Below, piece by piece: positions 1-11,534 of a stretch of DNA of 64,000 bases. Location: NCBI GenBank assembly GCA_001972305.1, contig BDDD01001365.1:44461-108460 (forward strand), in the 5' to 3' direction. Position numbers and translations under genes: made by a program. Below the pieces are notes generated by a model that had not been told where the DNA came from, searched no databases, and saw nothing but the letters and a program-made list of their open reading frames with translations. The DNA comes from Cephalotus follicularis. Its lineage: Eukaryota > Streptophyta > Magnoliopsida > Oxalidales > Cephalotaceae. Within the stretch, counting starts at the first letter, position 1. Every line of letters starts with the position of its first letter.

Positions 1-3000
1 CACGATTTAAACAATACCGATATAGTGACATCATATATACAAGGAATAAGATTGTTTTATACAAGATAAGATACAATGTGACAACCCATCTAATGGCTTG
101 TCGGGTCACTATATCTAACAGCAAAGCCCAAGTAAATTCTTTTTCTTCTACAAGGTTAACTTCGGTCCAAACCATTATTTTGAATAAAAATCTAGCCCTT
201 GTATTGTGCAAGTCTTCAAGACACTAGCGAGTTCTTCAATTCTCACAAGGTCATCCGAAGTTGCAAGAAATTTCGACATTCTTCATCTTCTCTTGGTGCT
301 GAATTCTTCCAAGCTTCTAGGGATCTCCATACATTCTTATATATACATACATGGTTCAAAGATTTCAGCTTTTCATTTCTCCTTTTGGGTAGCCGAAGCT
401 TTCTCCTACAAGGCTCTAATCCCTTCCTCAACTTTCTCCTAAGAATACAAGGTCGTAAGTGAACTATCTTCCATTCTTCTAGGTCAAAAAGTGACTTCTC
501 TTCATTCTCCTAACAAGTTTTGGTAAGTCTCTTTGCTTCCTTTGTTAAGTTTAGTTAAAAAATTACATTCCGATTATAATTTCAGGTTTGAGGGATGACG
601 AAATAAGTGAAGTATATTAACATATTTAGTGTGCTCCTTTCATCCTCTTATTTTTGGCATTCAAGGGACAGTGAAGAAGGACTGAATAAATTCTATTTTA
701 AGGATGTTAATAAGTTGGTAATCATATATATGTTAGGTTGTTGAAGAGGCTAATTATAGGATGAAAATTTGAAATTGATTTCATAGGCTAATCATTTCTT
801 TCATTTGCTTAAAATTTTGACTTCAATAGGAATTAGAAAGGAGTGATAATTTTCTAAGGTTTAAAAATGTTAGGGTTGTTAGTACGTGAAAAAGGCATGA
901 TTGTATTAGTACACTAAGGATGTGAAGCCACTTGAAATTATCTAACCATTTCTTGCATAGTGTATTTTATAGTGTTAAGGTGATTTAAAGAGGCTAATGG
1001 TGATATGCTGATGTATTGAATGACGGTCTATACGAGTGAAGGCTTTAGTTGGGTAAAGAAATTTGGTGACAAATATTCTTGGTAATTTGTCTATATCAAG
1101 AAGGTTAGGAGTACTATAAGGGTTAGGATATTTGAATAATCATTGTGATGGGAGAAATGCATGAGTTAACAAACTTATTTTCTTAGGGTGAAAGTGACTA
1201 ATAGTATGATCATGGCTGTGTTAATATGTAAAAATCTAAGTATTTATTATAAGTTATAAGTGTTAAAGTTAAAAGAGAATTGGGAAAAGATGGCTCCTTA
1301 ATGTATATAGTAGCTCATATGTGCATTTCCTGCATTCCATCTGTATAAGTATAGGAAATGTAATTAATGAGATATTTATATAATGCTATTGTATACGAGA
1401 ATCCTATATCCCATCTAGAGCATCGAGGAGCTAGTTCGTATTGGTCGACTTCGAAAATCAGTGAGTGGGCGTTCCCTTCTTTTATTTTTATTGTCTTTGA
1501 GACTCTTGATTTTTCTTATATATGTGCCCTTGTGTTTGTTATTTATAGTTCGATCGGGTTTTGAATCCCGCATGTTGTTATGTTGATTATGTTCCATGAT
1601 TGTGATATCGGTCGAGGGTGAGGTGTACGTTCGATGCCCAACTCTCCTTAGCCAACCCACTGTCTATGATCGGGTGTTATGTGGGACTGCCCCCGGGTAT
1701 CCATAGCCTGGATCTGTAGTATACCGTATGATGGTATGCTAAGTGTGAGTGCAGCAGGGCGTCCGGTACTCCCTTATCGGACGAGCATATGAGTGCTCTG
1801 GCTCTGGGTGACAATGTCACCTTCCTTTATGTTTATCATTGTGATATGTGATGTTGTGCTTTATTTTCTGATGTGGGTACCCTTATGATGTTGCTTAAAT
1901 GTACACCCATCGAAAAGGATGGGGTACGTGCCGCTTACATGTACGCCCATCGTGAGGGGTGGGGTACATGCCGCTTACATGCATGCCCTTGGTGGTTATG
2001 GGGTGTGTGCCACTTACCATAGGCACTCTGCACCAATGTATGAAGGATGATGTACACATTCTGTAGCCTATTGGCCTGTTATTATTGCTGTAGCAGTTAT
2101 ATGATGATGACATTATACCTGATTGTGACATTATAGTTGTACCAGTATCTCCAGATTTTATGATTTTCTTTATGGGCACATACTTTGATTTATTATTCAT
2201 GACCATGTCTTTGATTCTTGATATTCTTGTATACTAATTTTATTGTGAGCCTACCATATTTGTAGAGTATTGACTTGATCATTGAGATTGTTCCATGGAT
2301 TCTTATGTTATTGTATTGTTGAGTTTGAGCGTTTCTTTTATTGAGCCATGATGGTATTTTATTTCCTTTAGTCATTGACTTTACCCATTTGGGTACCTAT
2401 ATTCTAGATCATGGCATATTTCCTTCAGTGCATCCAATTTTTGATGGATACAACAGGGAATGTTTTGTTCTCACTCACTTAGTCTTTTGGACTAACCCCC
2501 TCCCAGATTTATTTTGCAGTTGAGGCAGCAGTGGACGATCCAGTAAGATAGTAGCAAGTTTTGGAGGTAGACCACAGGCCCAAGCACCATTCACTGGCAG
2601 TCATGGCCAGTTCCACATGCATACATTGGGGCATTTTGAGTTATTTTATTATATTATATGAGATAGTTGGTATTTGCTGAGTTATTGTCCCATTTTTTAT
2701 AAATTATGATTGTACAGTGGTGTGATGAGACATACATGATTTTGATGATCCTGTGATAGAATAGAACTAGAATGAACTCCTAATTCCTCCTTGGGGAGTG
2801 TGATAAATATAAACTGTGATTTTATACAGGTGAAAATTGCTGTTTTTCTGCAGGAAATTTTCACCATATTTATTAGACTAATTATAGATGAACAAGATAA
2901 ATGACATGAATTAGAGGTTCATAAAATAATCGAATTGAATTGACGAGAGGCTATAATATAAAAATAAAGATTTAAATAAGTGGTTAAGAACAATAAGAAT

Positions 3001-3028
3001 AGTCTAATGGAAATGTTAATATAGAAAG
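1..3028 (+). mobile_element. Element J: partial LTR of a Ty3/Gypsy retrotransposon (Tekay/Del-like), cut by the window edge and by element E
   Basis: No convincing gene lies in this stretch; short ORFs such as 199-462 and 1895-2206 have no recognisable domain. It resembles the long noncoding LTR of element G in layout: a donor-like GGTAAG near 522, a three-copy tandem repeat at 1901-2020, pyrimidine tracts ending in TTTTGCAG (2511-2519) and TTTTCTGCAG (about 2844-2853), and a run near 2780 (CTAATTCCTCCTTGGGGAGTG) like the block close to the end of the C and D LTRs. Element E starts at 3029 with a TG end, so the rest of J would lie beyond E, outside the window. The LTR call is an inference from layout; both J termini are missing. 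Confidence 0.5.
1901..2020. repeat. Three tandem copies of a 40-bp unit in J
   Basis: Copies at 1901-1940, 1941-1980 and 1981-2020 line up with an exact 40-bp period. Copies 1 and 2 are very close (both end GCCGCTTACAT) and copy 3 is diverged. This is an LTR sub-repeat, not a gene. Confidence 0.85.
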
Positions 3029-4850
3029 TGTAAGAGCCCTAAATATTATAAAGTATTATTATTGGGCTTTGTAATTCTTTTCTTTCCTATTGGGTTGGGC
3101 CAAGATATTATGAAGTATTTTATCTGGACAAAATGGAATATAAATTATGAATTTGGGCTTTAGAGATTATTTTCTTCTCTTTGGGCCTATTGTTGGACAT
3201 GTCATGATGGTTTTGGGCTTTAACAGAAGAAAGTGTAAGTTGGCCCAAAGGAAGAGGCTGGCCCAAGTCTTTGTAATGGCCTGCACACGTTGGTTTTGTC
3301 TAGGAGATTCTAGACTCTTCCTCACATGTGTATAAGGGGTTAGTGGTGGCCAAGAGACACACTTTTGGTCATTTTCTTGCACACCATTGTTCTAGAGAAA
3401 TCGAGAGAATGAGTGGAATGGAAGAAGAGGACAATATGGGTGCTGTCCAAGTGAGCGCCCATGTCCCCTGCACTTCCACATTTAAATACCCATTCCCTGG
3501 GAGCAAGGGATTGGTGCAAGGAAGAAGTAATTGGAAAACCTAAGTTTGTAGCTGTCCTCAGCCAGAAGGAAGTCCAGAAATTAGGCTATCTTCGTTTTCA
3601 ACCACTTCCCCAGGTAGATTTCTTCATGTCCGAGCACCTACCAGCTTGTGTATTTGTATGGTTGCTATGTGCTATTTTTATTATCTGATTGATTGTACTA
3701 ATTACTGTGTGTGTTTTACTGTGTTTGATTGTGCTTTACTGTTGTTATTTAAATGTATTAACAATTACAAAAGGGTAGAATATGCGTAATTACCCCTTGG
3801 CATTAATGTCCCTATGCCTAGCAGCGCGTCACGCACAGTGGCATCATTGCAGAGATGCCGTGAAGAAGCCTGGGCTCCCCTGCTCATGCGTCCGAGCATG
3901 GAGACACGCCTAGCTCTTATTCGGCGGACGCCCGAACTTCCCTCATCGTCGAAGTGCACTAATCATGCATCCAAGGCATGCAACATATGACGCTCGAGGT
4001 GTTGCGATGCACCATGCATGAACCTAGGAAGAATGACCGAGGTGCCAAGGTGCCGTGTCGAGGAGGTGTGGTGCCCGAGGAGATGTGGTACCGAGGAGAC
4101 GTGGTACTGAGCTCCCCTGCCATGCCCGAGCGTAGCGCATTACGAGCACCCAGGCTGAGGTGCCATACACCCGAGGAGCAGACCATGGCTTCCTCAGCCA
4201 TGTGCCCGAGGCGATGAGGCCTGGGGAACCATGGGAGCCATTTTCAGAGGTGCCCACGCTAGAGGAGCCATGCGCTGAGAACCCATGCTTTTGATCAGGC
4301 CATATAACGGCGCTGAGCTCCCCTCTACCATATCTGAACTCTCCCCTGCATGTGTCCAGGAGCATGCCATGCCCATCAGCGTGCACTGAGCAGTGCATCC
4401 TCCATTGCTGGAATGTGTCCAAGGAGCATGCAAGAGAAAGTGTCATCCCCTGCCTTGCACACCTCTGGAGCGAGAAACGATGCCGAGCTTGCATGTGCAC
4501 TGGCATGCGCTCGAGTGATATGTTATCAACCTGCAGGCACCATGCATGCGTACTGACGTGGGTTTTATGCATGGGAATGTGCCTTGGATTCCTAATATGC
4601 ACCCTTGAGCTAGGCATGAGTTATCGCCTGCAATGTATTTCCAGTATGCACCATGAGGATAAGGCATTTGAATATGAGCTTGCATGCATCCCTTGGCATG
4701 CGTTTACGTGAGGAGATTTTACCTGCATACGCCATGCATAATTTTGGGCCGTGGCCTTGTGCATGGAAAGCTACAGTGCACACTTTTATGCCCTGAATAT
4801 GCTTAAGGAATGGAATGTGAATAGTAAAGGAAATATAAATATTGTCCCAA

Positions 4851-4949
4851 GCAGGTGAGCCCAAATGGGGAGAATTACACCGAGTAGGTGAACCCAATGG
4901 GTGAACTCCGTGAGGCAGGTGATCCTCGGACGAATCCGCTCGATGGTGA
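4851..4949 (+). repeat. Degenerate tandem repeat of about 32 bp in the E 5' LTR (left part)
   Basis: AGGTGA words recur at 4853, 4886 and 4917, each followed by a GGTGAAYTCC-like word. The array resumes after element A at about 56079-56225. Element A integrated inside this array, so its GGTGA target duplication lies in a sequence already rich in GGTGA. Confidence 0.7.
4945..4949. repeat. Target-site duplication of element A (GGTGA), left copy
   Basis: GGTGA at 4945-4949 flanks the TGTTGG start of A and is repeated at 56079-56083 directly after the CTAACA end. Support is slightly weakened because the host array already repeats GGTGA. Confidence 0.8.
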
Positions 4950-5379
4950 TGTTGGAAACTGGGCAAGGGTTCCCGGTCAATTTTGTCCTAGGACGCTAGT
5001 GTGTATATTTTTAATTTTTCAAAACACCAAGACGGGAAGTCAAGGTTCACAAAGACATCTTAGTACAAAATATATAAGCCGAGGATCACCGTTTAATTAA
5101 CAATCGAACTAATACAAATATCAAGCATGCACATAAAATTAAACTGAAACCATATCGGTAAATATAAAAGCATAAGCGAAGCAACCATACCAACGTTGGA
5201 GCCTCCACCACTTTGCCGCTACACGCTTGCCGAAGCCATTGCCGGTCAACGGTACCATCGTCGGAATTTTGTCAGTTCACTTGAGGTCCGATCTTGACAC
5301 CAACAGACTCCAAAAAATCTGCTCTACCCATTTCTGGCAAAAACTCACCGGGAATAGCGCCGGAACACGGCGAACAGTG

Positions 5380-5710
5380 GTGGCCACTCACTGAGTTTGG
5401 ACTTAGTGAGTCTCGGTCAACTCGCCATTGATCGGCCTTCATATTTATGGACGCCAAATGCCTGATCCACACACCAGTGGCCGAGACTCGGTGACACTCG
5501 GCCTGGAATGCGACCAACAGTTGGGGGTGAGTCAACTCGCCGGCGAAAACAGGGTCGCCGCGACATCGCACCGCCACAACTAGCCATGAAATCTTGCGAT
5601 CTTCAACGTGGAGGGGGAGACTCGCTGTGACTCGGCGCGGAACGCCAAGTCTCAGCAGTCCGACACGTCAACTCGCCCGATTGACTCACCAGACGCAAAC
5701 ACAGGCCAAA
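5380..5710. repeat. GAGTCAACTC / GACTCGGCG cassettes in the A LTR
   Basis: Two or three degenerate units carry paired words such as GAGTCAACTCGCCGG (5531 region), CTCGCTGTGACTCGGCGCGG (5621-5640) and GTCAACTCGCCCGATTGACTC (5667 region), each followed by a CAAAAC/GGCC word. Similar units occur in B, C and D. Confidence 0.7.
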
Positions 5711-7037
5711 ATGAATGGGAAATAAAAAACAAAGATCAAAATGGAGAGAGCCATCGATTTGGCTCTACCCACAGCGATCATCAATGGTCGAAGAGACGCC
5801 GGGAGTGGCGTGAGGGCAAAAACACGTCATTGTCGCTAGGGAGAACACGGGGAGAAAGAGGGAGAAAACGGGAGAGAAAAGGGAGGAGACATAACATGGA
5901 CGAATGGACGCTTCATCCCGGCCATCGGCGCAAAACGCCGGTCTCTCCTCCAGCCAAAATGTGCCCCTGCACATAGACGCATGAAGCGTCATTCTCTCTC
6001 ATGGCTAAAAATCGCATCCGTGCGTTTTGGAAGACAAATGGACAAAAAAAATTCCTTCCTTGTCCCTTAAGCCTCCTCTCTCTTAATTCAATTAAAATCC
6101 CTTTTTTAATTTAATTTGTTTCTCCCACATGTTTAATAATTCTCTCAATTAATTAAACATGTTTCTCTGATTTTAATTTAATAAAAATGTCTCTCACATT
6201 TTTAATAATAACATTAAAACATGCTCCGGCATTAAATCTCTATATATTAAAAAGGCAAATTGTGGAGAGATAAACAAACCACAAATGTGAAATTAATATA
6301 TACTAGTTAACAACTAGTTCTACCACCAAGCAAGCATGTGTGCAGCCCACTTTTCCAATAATCCGGCAGGACCCGAAAGCCTAGTGGAATTCTGGTACGA
6401 TGATAAATTTCCCAGAGTACCCCAAAATTCCGTTACGACTATCCAACTAATAGCCTCAGTGTGATCTATCACCCCCGGATTCGTGTAAAACACGTCTATC
6501 ATCCGTTAGCCGGTTCCCCAGTGCTTTATCAGTTTGTGTTCCTTATGTCCTTCATCATCTCGGCTCCGACCATGGACTAGGGTTTGGATTAATGTCACCC
6601 CTAGCTAAAACTGCGAAAATTATAATTCTATGATCGCACTAAGACTATGGGAGATATCCCCGAAAAACTCTCATTCCCAATCTCCCAGTGCCCGCGCAGG
6701 ACTTTAAGTCTTCAACGATCATAGATGTTATAGAGCCTATAACCCTCAACACGGGTGTGATAATCTCATCTTGCGCACTCGCCCATACATCTCAATGCAA
6801 CTCCCATAAGGCCCAAAGACAACCTTTTTGCCAGCACGTGGCTAGTGCTAGGGATGGCGGAAATCAAAGCCAAGCAGTTACTACACAGTGCATGCCAGCC
6901 GCTTAGGTCTAAGGACACAACGTAAATCACGTATGATCTACTAGTCACCTTTGACTAAACACTACCGTGACAATAGGAACTCTATTGACAGAGGTGTTGA
7001 CTCTCCAAATAGATAACCTATGATGGGTCGGTTCAGT

Positions 7038-7042
7038 TTCGT
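7038..7042. repeat. Target-site duplication of element G (TTCGT, from GTCGT), left copy
   Basis: The left copy is TTCGT and the right copy (48159-48163) is GTCAT. The uninterrupted sister LTR of A reads GTCGT at 55646-55650, so each copy differs from the inferred target by one substitution. Confidence 0.85.
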
Positions 7043-7771
7043 TGTAACGACCCGCATTAATTTTGGGTAAATTGATGTTTGGGCTTGGGTGAGATTTTTT
7101 TTTTATTTTCTCCTTGGTTATGGTTTGTTTGGTATCCTTCCTTGGATAAGTGTTACTTTGGCTTGGTCTTGGTGGAGGCCCAATGTTTGATATGGGTTAA
7201 GAGATAAGAGTTGTTGATAGTGTTGGGATATGTGCAAAGCCTGCTTAGGAAGCTTGTTAGTTGACTTCGACACATCATATCTATCTTATCATGCCTGAAG
7301 AAGAATTTTTGGAGAGTGAGCTTTCATCTTTATCTTTCTTCTGAGGCTTTGAGCGCTGATTGAGCATGGAACTTTCTTTACCCCTCTACGCGTTTAGCAG
7401 GTAAGAGTTCTCCTCAATGTGTTTTGGTGCGTTGCATGGTTGGTACAGGCACGATTTGTGAGGCCGAGAAGAAGCTTCGTCTTGGTTTTCATGGGTGTAT
7501 GTGGTTCATGCATAGCTTCAGAGATGTTGTTCATGGTAGCTAAGCATTGTTGTGTGTTGGTCTTGCAGAGGAAGATCTAAGCACGGAGCCTGTGCAACAA
7601 GGAAGCTAGCTAAGGAAGCTACTGTTACTAGTGAGTGGGATGTTCTTCTTTCTATCAATTGATAACTAAGAGTTTATTGTTTATATGCATTTCCATGATA
7701 TTATCTTTGACTAGGATTTCTTCTCTTGTAATCTTGTTGATATTGCATGTGAATACTCTGAGGACTCAATG

Positions 7772-7776
7772 CCTAG
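7772..7776. repeat. Target-site duplication of solo LTR H (CCTAG), left copy
   Basis: CCTAG at 7772-7776 and 9092-9096 flanks the TGTTGGC...CAACA ends. The 3' LTR of G (about 46750-46775) runs through this point without H. Confidence 0.9.
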
Positions 7777-8287
7777 TGTTGGCAAAATGTATGGCAATAT
7801 TTAATAACTAGATTGTTTGCAGAATTAACAAATTAAGACTATGAATCTAAACAAGCACACAAGAACAAATAATACAATTGTATGTAAAAGAGATAAGGGA
7901 TATAGAGTGTGCAAACAAATTTATAGTGGTTCGGCAAATCCGTGCCTACGTCCACTTTCTCAAGAACCCCTTGAGTTTCCACTAGAATCCACTAGCAACC
8001 TTTGATTTTTGGCTTACGGGTGCAAATCAAAGCAAACCACCTTACACTTGATTTTGGGTTCCGGGTGCAAATCAATCAAACACCTTACTAGGGTTCACTC
8101 CCCTCTAAATTCTCACCAAGGGTTTTAACACCATTTTTACAAAGAATGATTTGTAAAGATAGTTTGTGTTTACAAGTAACCTCTCAAAGGTTGGATATGA
8201 AAGTGATAGCTAGTTTTAAGCTTTGGATATGAAAGTGTAAACAAAGGCTTGATTTCTTGTTCTTGTAGATGTGCAAGTTTAGCTTTT

Positions 8288-8435
8288 GAGTGTAGATGAT
8301 CAAAGTCTCTTCCAAGTCTTGTAAAATCTTGTTTCTTGACTTGTATTTATAGCTTTCTTCAGAGTGTAGATGATCAAAGTCTCTTCCAAGTCTTGTAAAA
8401 TCTTGTTTCTTGACTTGTATTTATAGCTTTCTTCA
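8288..8435 (+). repeat. 74-bp tandem duplication containing a TATA-like element in H
   Basis: The segment starting GAGTGTAGATGATC at 8288 recurs at 8362 with near identity over a 74-bp period. Each copy ends with TTGTATTTATAGC, a plausible LTR core promoter, at about 8341 and 8414. Confidence 0.8.
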
Positions 8436-8518
8436 GATTATAGCCGTTGCAAAAGTCTTGGGCATTTTGGATATAAAAATCTGTTGATGCAACTTGTTTT
8501 TGACTCTGCTGGCAGAAA

Positions 8519-8973
8519 GAAGTCGATGTCTTCATAAAGGCGTCGATGTCTTTGACTGTTGCTAGCCGTTGCAAGTGCGTTTACTAGCCGTTCCATGTTT
8601 CCTGGGTCAATCCATGTAAAAAGACGTCGATGTCTTTTTAAAGGCGTCAATGTCTTTGCTGAGAATCTGTCCAGGCATTTGAATATATGAGCATCACATC
8701 GACTTCTTCTTCATGGGTCGATGTCTTTTCTGGCCTTGGCAGATTGGTCTAGAAAGACGTCGATGTCTTAGGAAAGGGGTCGATGTCTTTGGTACGGACG
8801 TCGATGTCTTTTCTTGTATGGATCGATGTCTTCACTAAAATTTGGCCTGTAACTTTGGGCACTAAAGACGTCGATGTCTTTGTTGAAAGGGATCGATGTC
8901 TTTCACTTAAATTGGCCTGTAACTTTGCTGGATCAAAGGCGTCGATGTGTTATTCAAAAGAGGTCGATGTCTT
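8519..8973 (+). repeat. Array of about 13 CGTCGATGTCTT-type words in H
   Basis: Near-identical words start at about 8521, 8540, 8625, 8645, 8717, 8759, 8778, 8798, 8821, 8868, 8890, 8940 and 8963. They often come in pairs of CGTCGATG then GGTCGATG about 20 bp apart. Several read AAAGACGTCGATGTCTTT, with AAAGAC and GTCTTT arms able to pair around the centre. Confidence 0.8.
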
Positions 8974-9257
8974 TTGCTTGCAGTTAATATTTTGCCTTAT
9001 GTGAAGCTTTCTAATATCTTGTACATTAAGTAAACGTATTAAATGCAAATTTGTAATCAGTAAAACTTAGGATTGAGACTCAACGTCAACACCTAGGTTG
9101 AACTTGTTGTTTCCCCCTTTTTTGTTTAAGTATTAATTCTTTATTTTATATCATGTGTTGTTGTCCTCGGGTACTGGTTACTGGAAATTGGTTACTTGGT
9201 TATGTGAGAGATTGTCGGCACGAGAAGATCTAAGTGGTGATACACTTACCTCTGAGC

Positions 9258-9530
9258 CCATGTTCTTCTCTGTTATCTGGTCTAGGGTGGAGTTGAGCGG
9301 TGATTAGCGGGCCCCTTGGACCATATGAACGCTATGTGATTGCCGATGAGTTAGCTCCTCGATCGATGTTCCCATGGTGTAGTGTTGAGCCCATGATTAC
9401 CGACGGAGGTGGGTTTGTGTAGCCCCTCAATCATTGTTCATGGAGTGAGGTACGCCAACGTGTGATTGCTGGGGAAGGAGTGCTGGTGTAGCCGTTCTAC
9501 CGATGTTCATGCGGTATTCTGGAAGTGGGT
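9258..9530 (+). repeat. Degenerate tandem units of about 65-75 bp in the G LTR
   Basis: Three or four diverged units each carry a TGATTGCCG/TGATTACCG word, a TAGCYCCTC-like word and a GATGTTC word. Most of this array is absent from the 3' LTR copy. Confidence 0.5.
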
Positions 9531-11413
9531 ATCTATATGCATATATGAGGGATGGTGTACAGTCCTGTAGCCCATGACCTCATTGATGGATTTGAACAGA
9601 GTTGTTATTTATGCTTGCCGAGGTGGTTCCGGCTATGGGAAGTGTGTGAGTTTGATGTGTGCATGTGCGTGTGTGAGATGTGCTTGTGATTGATATAGTA
9701 CCAGTAGTTCCCTTGATAATTATTGATCCTTAGAGTTGATCTTTTGTTGATCGTTGGGTCCTTGGCATGTTCTGGTATATAACTTGTTTATCTCATTTCC
9801 TTGAGGTCAGTCATTGAGTTGGTAACTCTGACGTCTCCTCGGGCTTTTCCTTTTTATCAATATCCTTGTATATTTTCACCTCTGCGTTGTTTTGTTGAAC
9901 AGGGGAGATGGGTTATCCTTTGGCCCAGTTGGGGCAGGGCACATTTTCCTTGGTTCATGGTACCCCGATGGAAGTGGGTTGCCCAAGATATTCCTTGATC
10001 TTACTCACTAGTCAGTTGCACGAATCCCCTCTCAGTTTTGTGTGTAGGGGAAGCGGGGCAGCAGTGTTCTTGAGACCCACTAAGGACAGTGAGTTGAAAG
10101 AGGTAGACACTGATGCAGCACCTTAGGATGGCTCCTCCACCACGGGCACCTTCATGCATTTGGGGACATTCATGGGGTTTTCGATAGACTTGTTAATGTC
10201 CATGTTGTAAAACCTTTCTTTGTAAACATATATACGTTGTTCTTGGATGTTATGAGTCCTTGGCATTTTGTGTATATAATTCTCTTGCTTTATATACCTT
10301 GTTATTTTTGCTATGTGTTTGGGTGTGCAGGGACGACGTTTGAGTTCGGGGGTTGTTTGACCCTGGGCAGTGGAGCAGGTCTCCCCATCCCTGGCCTTGG
10401 TGAAATTTCATTGTTTCTCCCCGGGCCCTTGTGCGTGGCACCTCTGCTAAGATGCCGAGGGAGGGGTGGCAGTGTACGTGGTTGGACAAACCCTAGGTTG
10501 ACTTCGCAGCTCAGGTTGGTTGACCCTAAGCTGGAGTCTGTTGGTGTCCCTGGGTGTTGTCCCCGGGCATGCCATAGGCGTTACGTGGGAGTAGGCAGTT
10601 TTCTTTAGTTTTGCCCGTCCTCCCGACCTCGGACCAGCTCGGTCCCTAGAGATGTTTTGGTGGGTGAGCCCTGGTGGATCCCATGGGTGCTTGACCGGGG
10701 TAGGATTCTATCTCCTTATTGTAAGTTGGGCGTCTGGGGGACCCCCGGGTAGTGGTCTCAATGCTTGGCATTGTCCCTGGGCCCTTGTGTTGATCCTAGG
10801 CTTAGCCTTGTGTAAGCGTTGTCGTTTCCTTATGCCCGGGCATACCCTTGTTTGTATGGGTCATGCCTGGGGAGGACATGCACAAGGAGGACATGTCCGT
10901 GGTTAGTCGTCCAATGAGGACATGCCCAAGGATGACTCATCTGGGGAAGGCATGTCTGAGGATGGAGGCACAGGCCTGGTGTGAGTTACGTCATGTGGTG
11001 TTCACACCCCCTGCCCAGGACCCCAGGCGAGACGTTGTGTTACGTTCTCTACCCTAGCTCGCTCCCCTGGTACGTTCCTTTAGTGGAATGGTGCGTTTGG
11101 ACAGTGTGTCCCTTTAGTTAAACGGCGAGTTTTGGGAATGGTTTTATGTAAATGTTATTTACAGTTTTGCCATTTCCTTCTTTGTTCCTTCCTTGCCTTG
11201 TGTTTCTTTAAGCTTTTTCTCGTTTTATGCCTTGGGTACGTTCGGCCTGGGGAGCGCGGCTCTCCTCGGCAGTGCATTTTAACGCCTGCCCTGGCCTTAG
11301 CGTTGGCCTTGTTGTTTGTTGGGGTTTTGGTTAGGGATCCAGGTGAGAGATCCTTCCACCTGGCACGGTCGTCCTCGGGAGGGGGTGCTCGGGAACGGGG
11401 CGTGTCAGCTTTT

Positions 11414-11425
11414 TGGTATCAGAGA
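11414..11425 (+). other. Primer binding site of G (initiator Met tRNA)
   Basis: TGGTATCAGAG starts six bases after the LTR end (CA at 11406-11407). The final base of the usual TGGTATCAGAGC is A here. Confidence 0.85.
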
Positions 11426-11534
11426 GACCGGTTTAGTTCCCTTGTGTTTTCTTTGGAGACTTTTGGGGGGATGCATGCATTGCATTTCATGTAGTATACA
11501 TGTTAGTAATGTCCTAACTTGCATGTGAAGGTAG

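Larger units (their letters stand above)
3029..4949 (+). mobile_element. E 5' LTR, first part
   Basis: Starts TGTAAGAGCC and matches 61632-61709 over the available length. From about 3780 it is GC-rich with many GCATGC and CCCGAGG words; the long minus-strand ORF at 4024-4617 lies here and looks like a by-product of this composition. It ends where A enters at 4950 and resumes at 56084. Confidence 0.85.
4950..7042 (-). mobile_element. A 3' LTR (left on the map), first part
   Basis: Colinear with 53568-55650 of the sister LTR. It contains the GAGTCAACTC cassette (5380-5710), a purine-rich GAGAAAGAGGG run near 5843-5884, and AT-rich spacers. ORF 5608-5976 lies in this repeat and has no domain. 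Interrupted by G at 7043 and resumed at 48159. Confidence 0.9.
7777..9091 (+). mobile_element. Element H: solo LTR (1315 bp) inside the G 5' LTR
   Basis: Starts TGTTGGCAAAATG and ends GTCAACA with a perfect CCTAG duplication; no interior remains, so it is a solo LTR from LTR-LTR recombination. It contains GTGGTTCGGCAAATCCGTGC near 7927, a 74-bp tandem duplication spanning a TATA-like word (8288-8435), and an array of CGTCGATGTCTT words (8519-8973). ORFs here (8374-8574, 8438-8650, 8783-9004) are by-products of the repeats. The family is uncertain; the TGTTGG...CAACA ends suit Copia. Confidence 0.88.
7401..10330 (+). other. Candidate intron inside the G LTR leader
   Basis: CAG|GTAAGAG at 7400/7401 matches the plant donor consensus and GTGTGCAG|GGACG at 10329-10330 matches an acceptor after a T-rich stretch. 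Both are kept in the other LTR (GT at 46365, AG at 47093-47094). Alternative acceptors exist, for example AG at 7567-7568. No transcript evidence is available; this is inference. Confidence 0.35.
7043..11407 (+). mobile_element. G 5' LTR
   Basis: 4365 bp including H (7777-9091) and its duplicated CCTAG; about 3.05 kb without it. It aligns with 46072-48158 except for 9397-10297, absent there. It contains a donor-like CAG|GTAAGAG at 7400/7401, TTGCAG|AGG at 7568, GTGTGCAG|GGACG at 10330, and degenerate tandem units at 9258-9530. The many short ORFs (for example 10237-10608 and 11132-11494) recur in the 3' LTR with frame breaks and are noncoding. Confidence 0.9.

Noticed and set aside
1..3028. 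A single-copy host promoter or gene upstream of E
   Set aside because: No exon-like conserved peptide is visible, and the tandem repeat plus LTR-like blocks favour a partial LTR, although the call is moderate.
4024..4617. Minus-strand ORF of 197 codons
   Set aside because: It lies in the GC-rich sub-repeat part of the E LTR, overlaps open frames on the other strand, has no recognisable domain and is unlikely to be a gene.
5608..5976. ORF of 122 codons, with similar ORFs at 54217-54567
   Set aside because: They sit in both LTRs of A and differ by frame changes; Arg/Gly/Glu-rich composition comes from the purine run.
8519..8973. CRISPR-like regularly spaced repeats
   Set aside because: Repeats are 10-18 bp with spacers as short as 8 bp and similar to each other, no Cas genes are present, and the sequence is a plant solo LTR.
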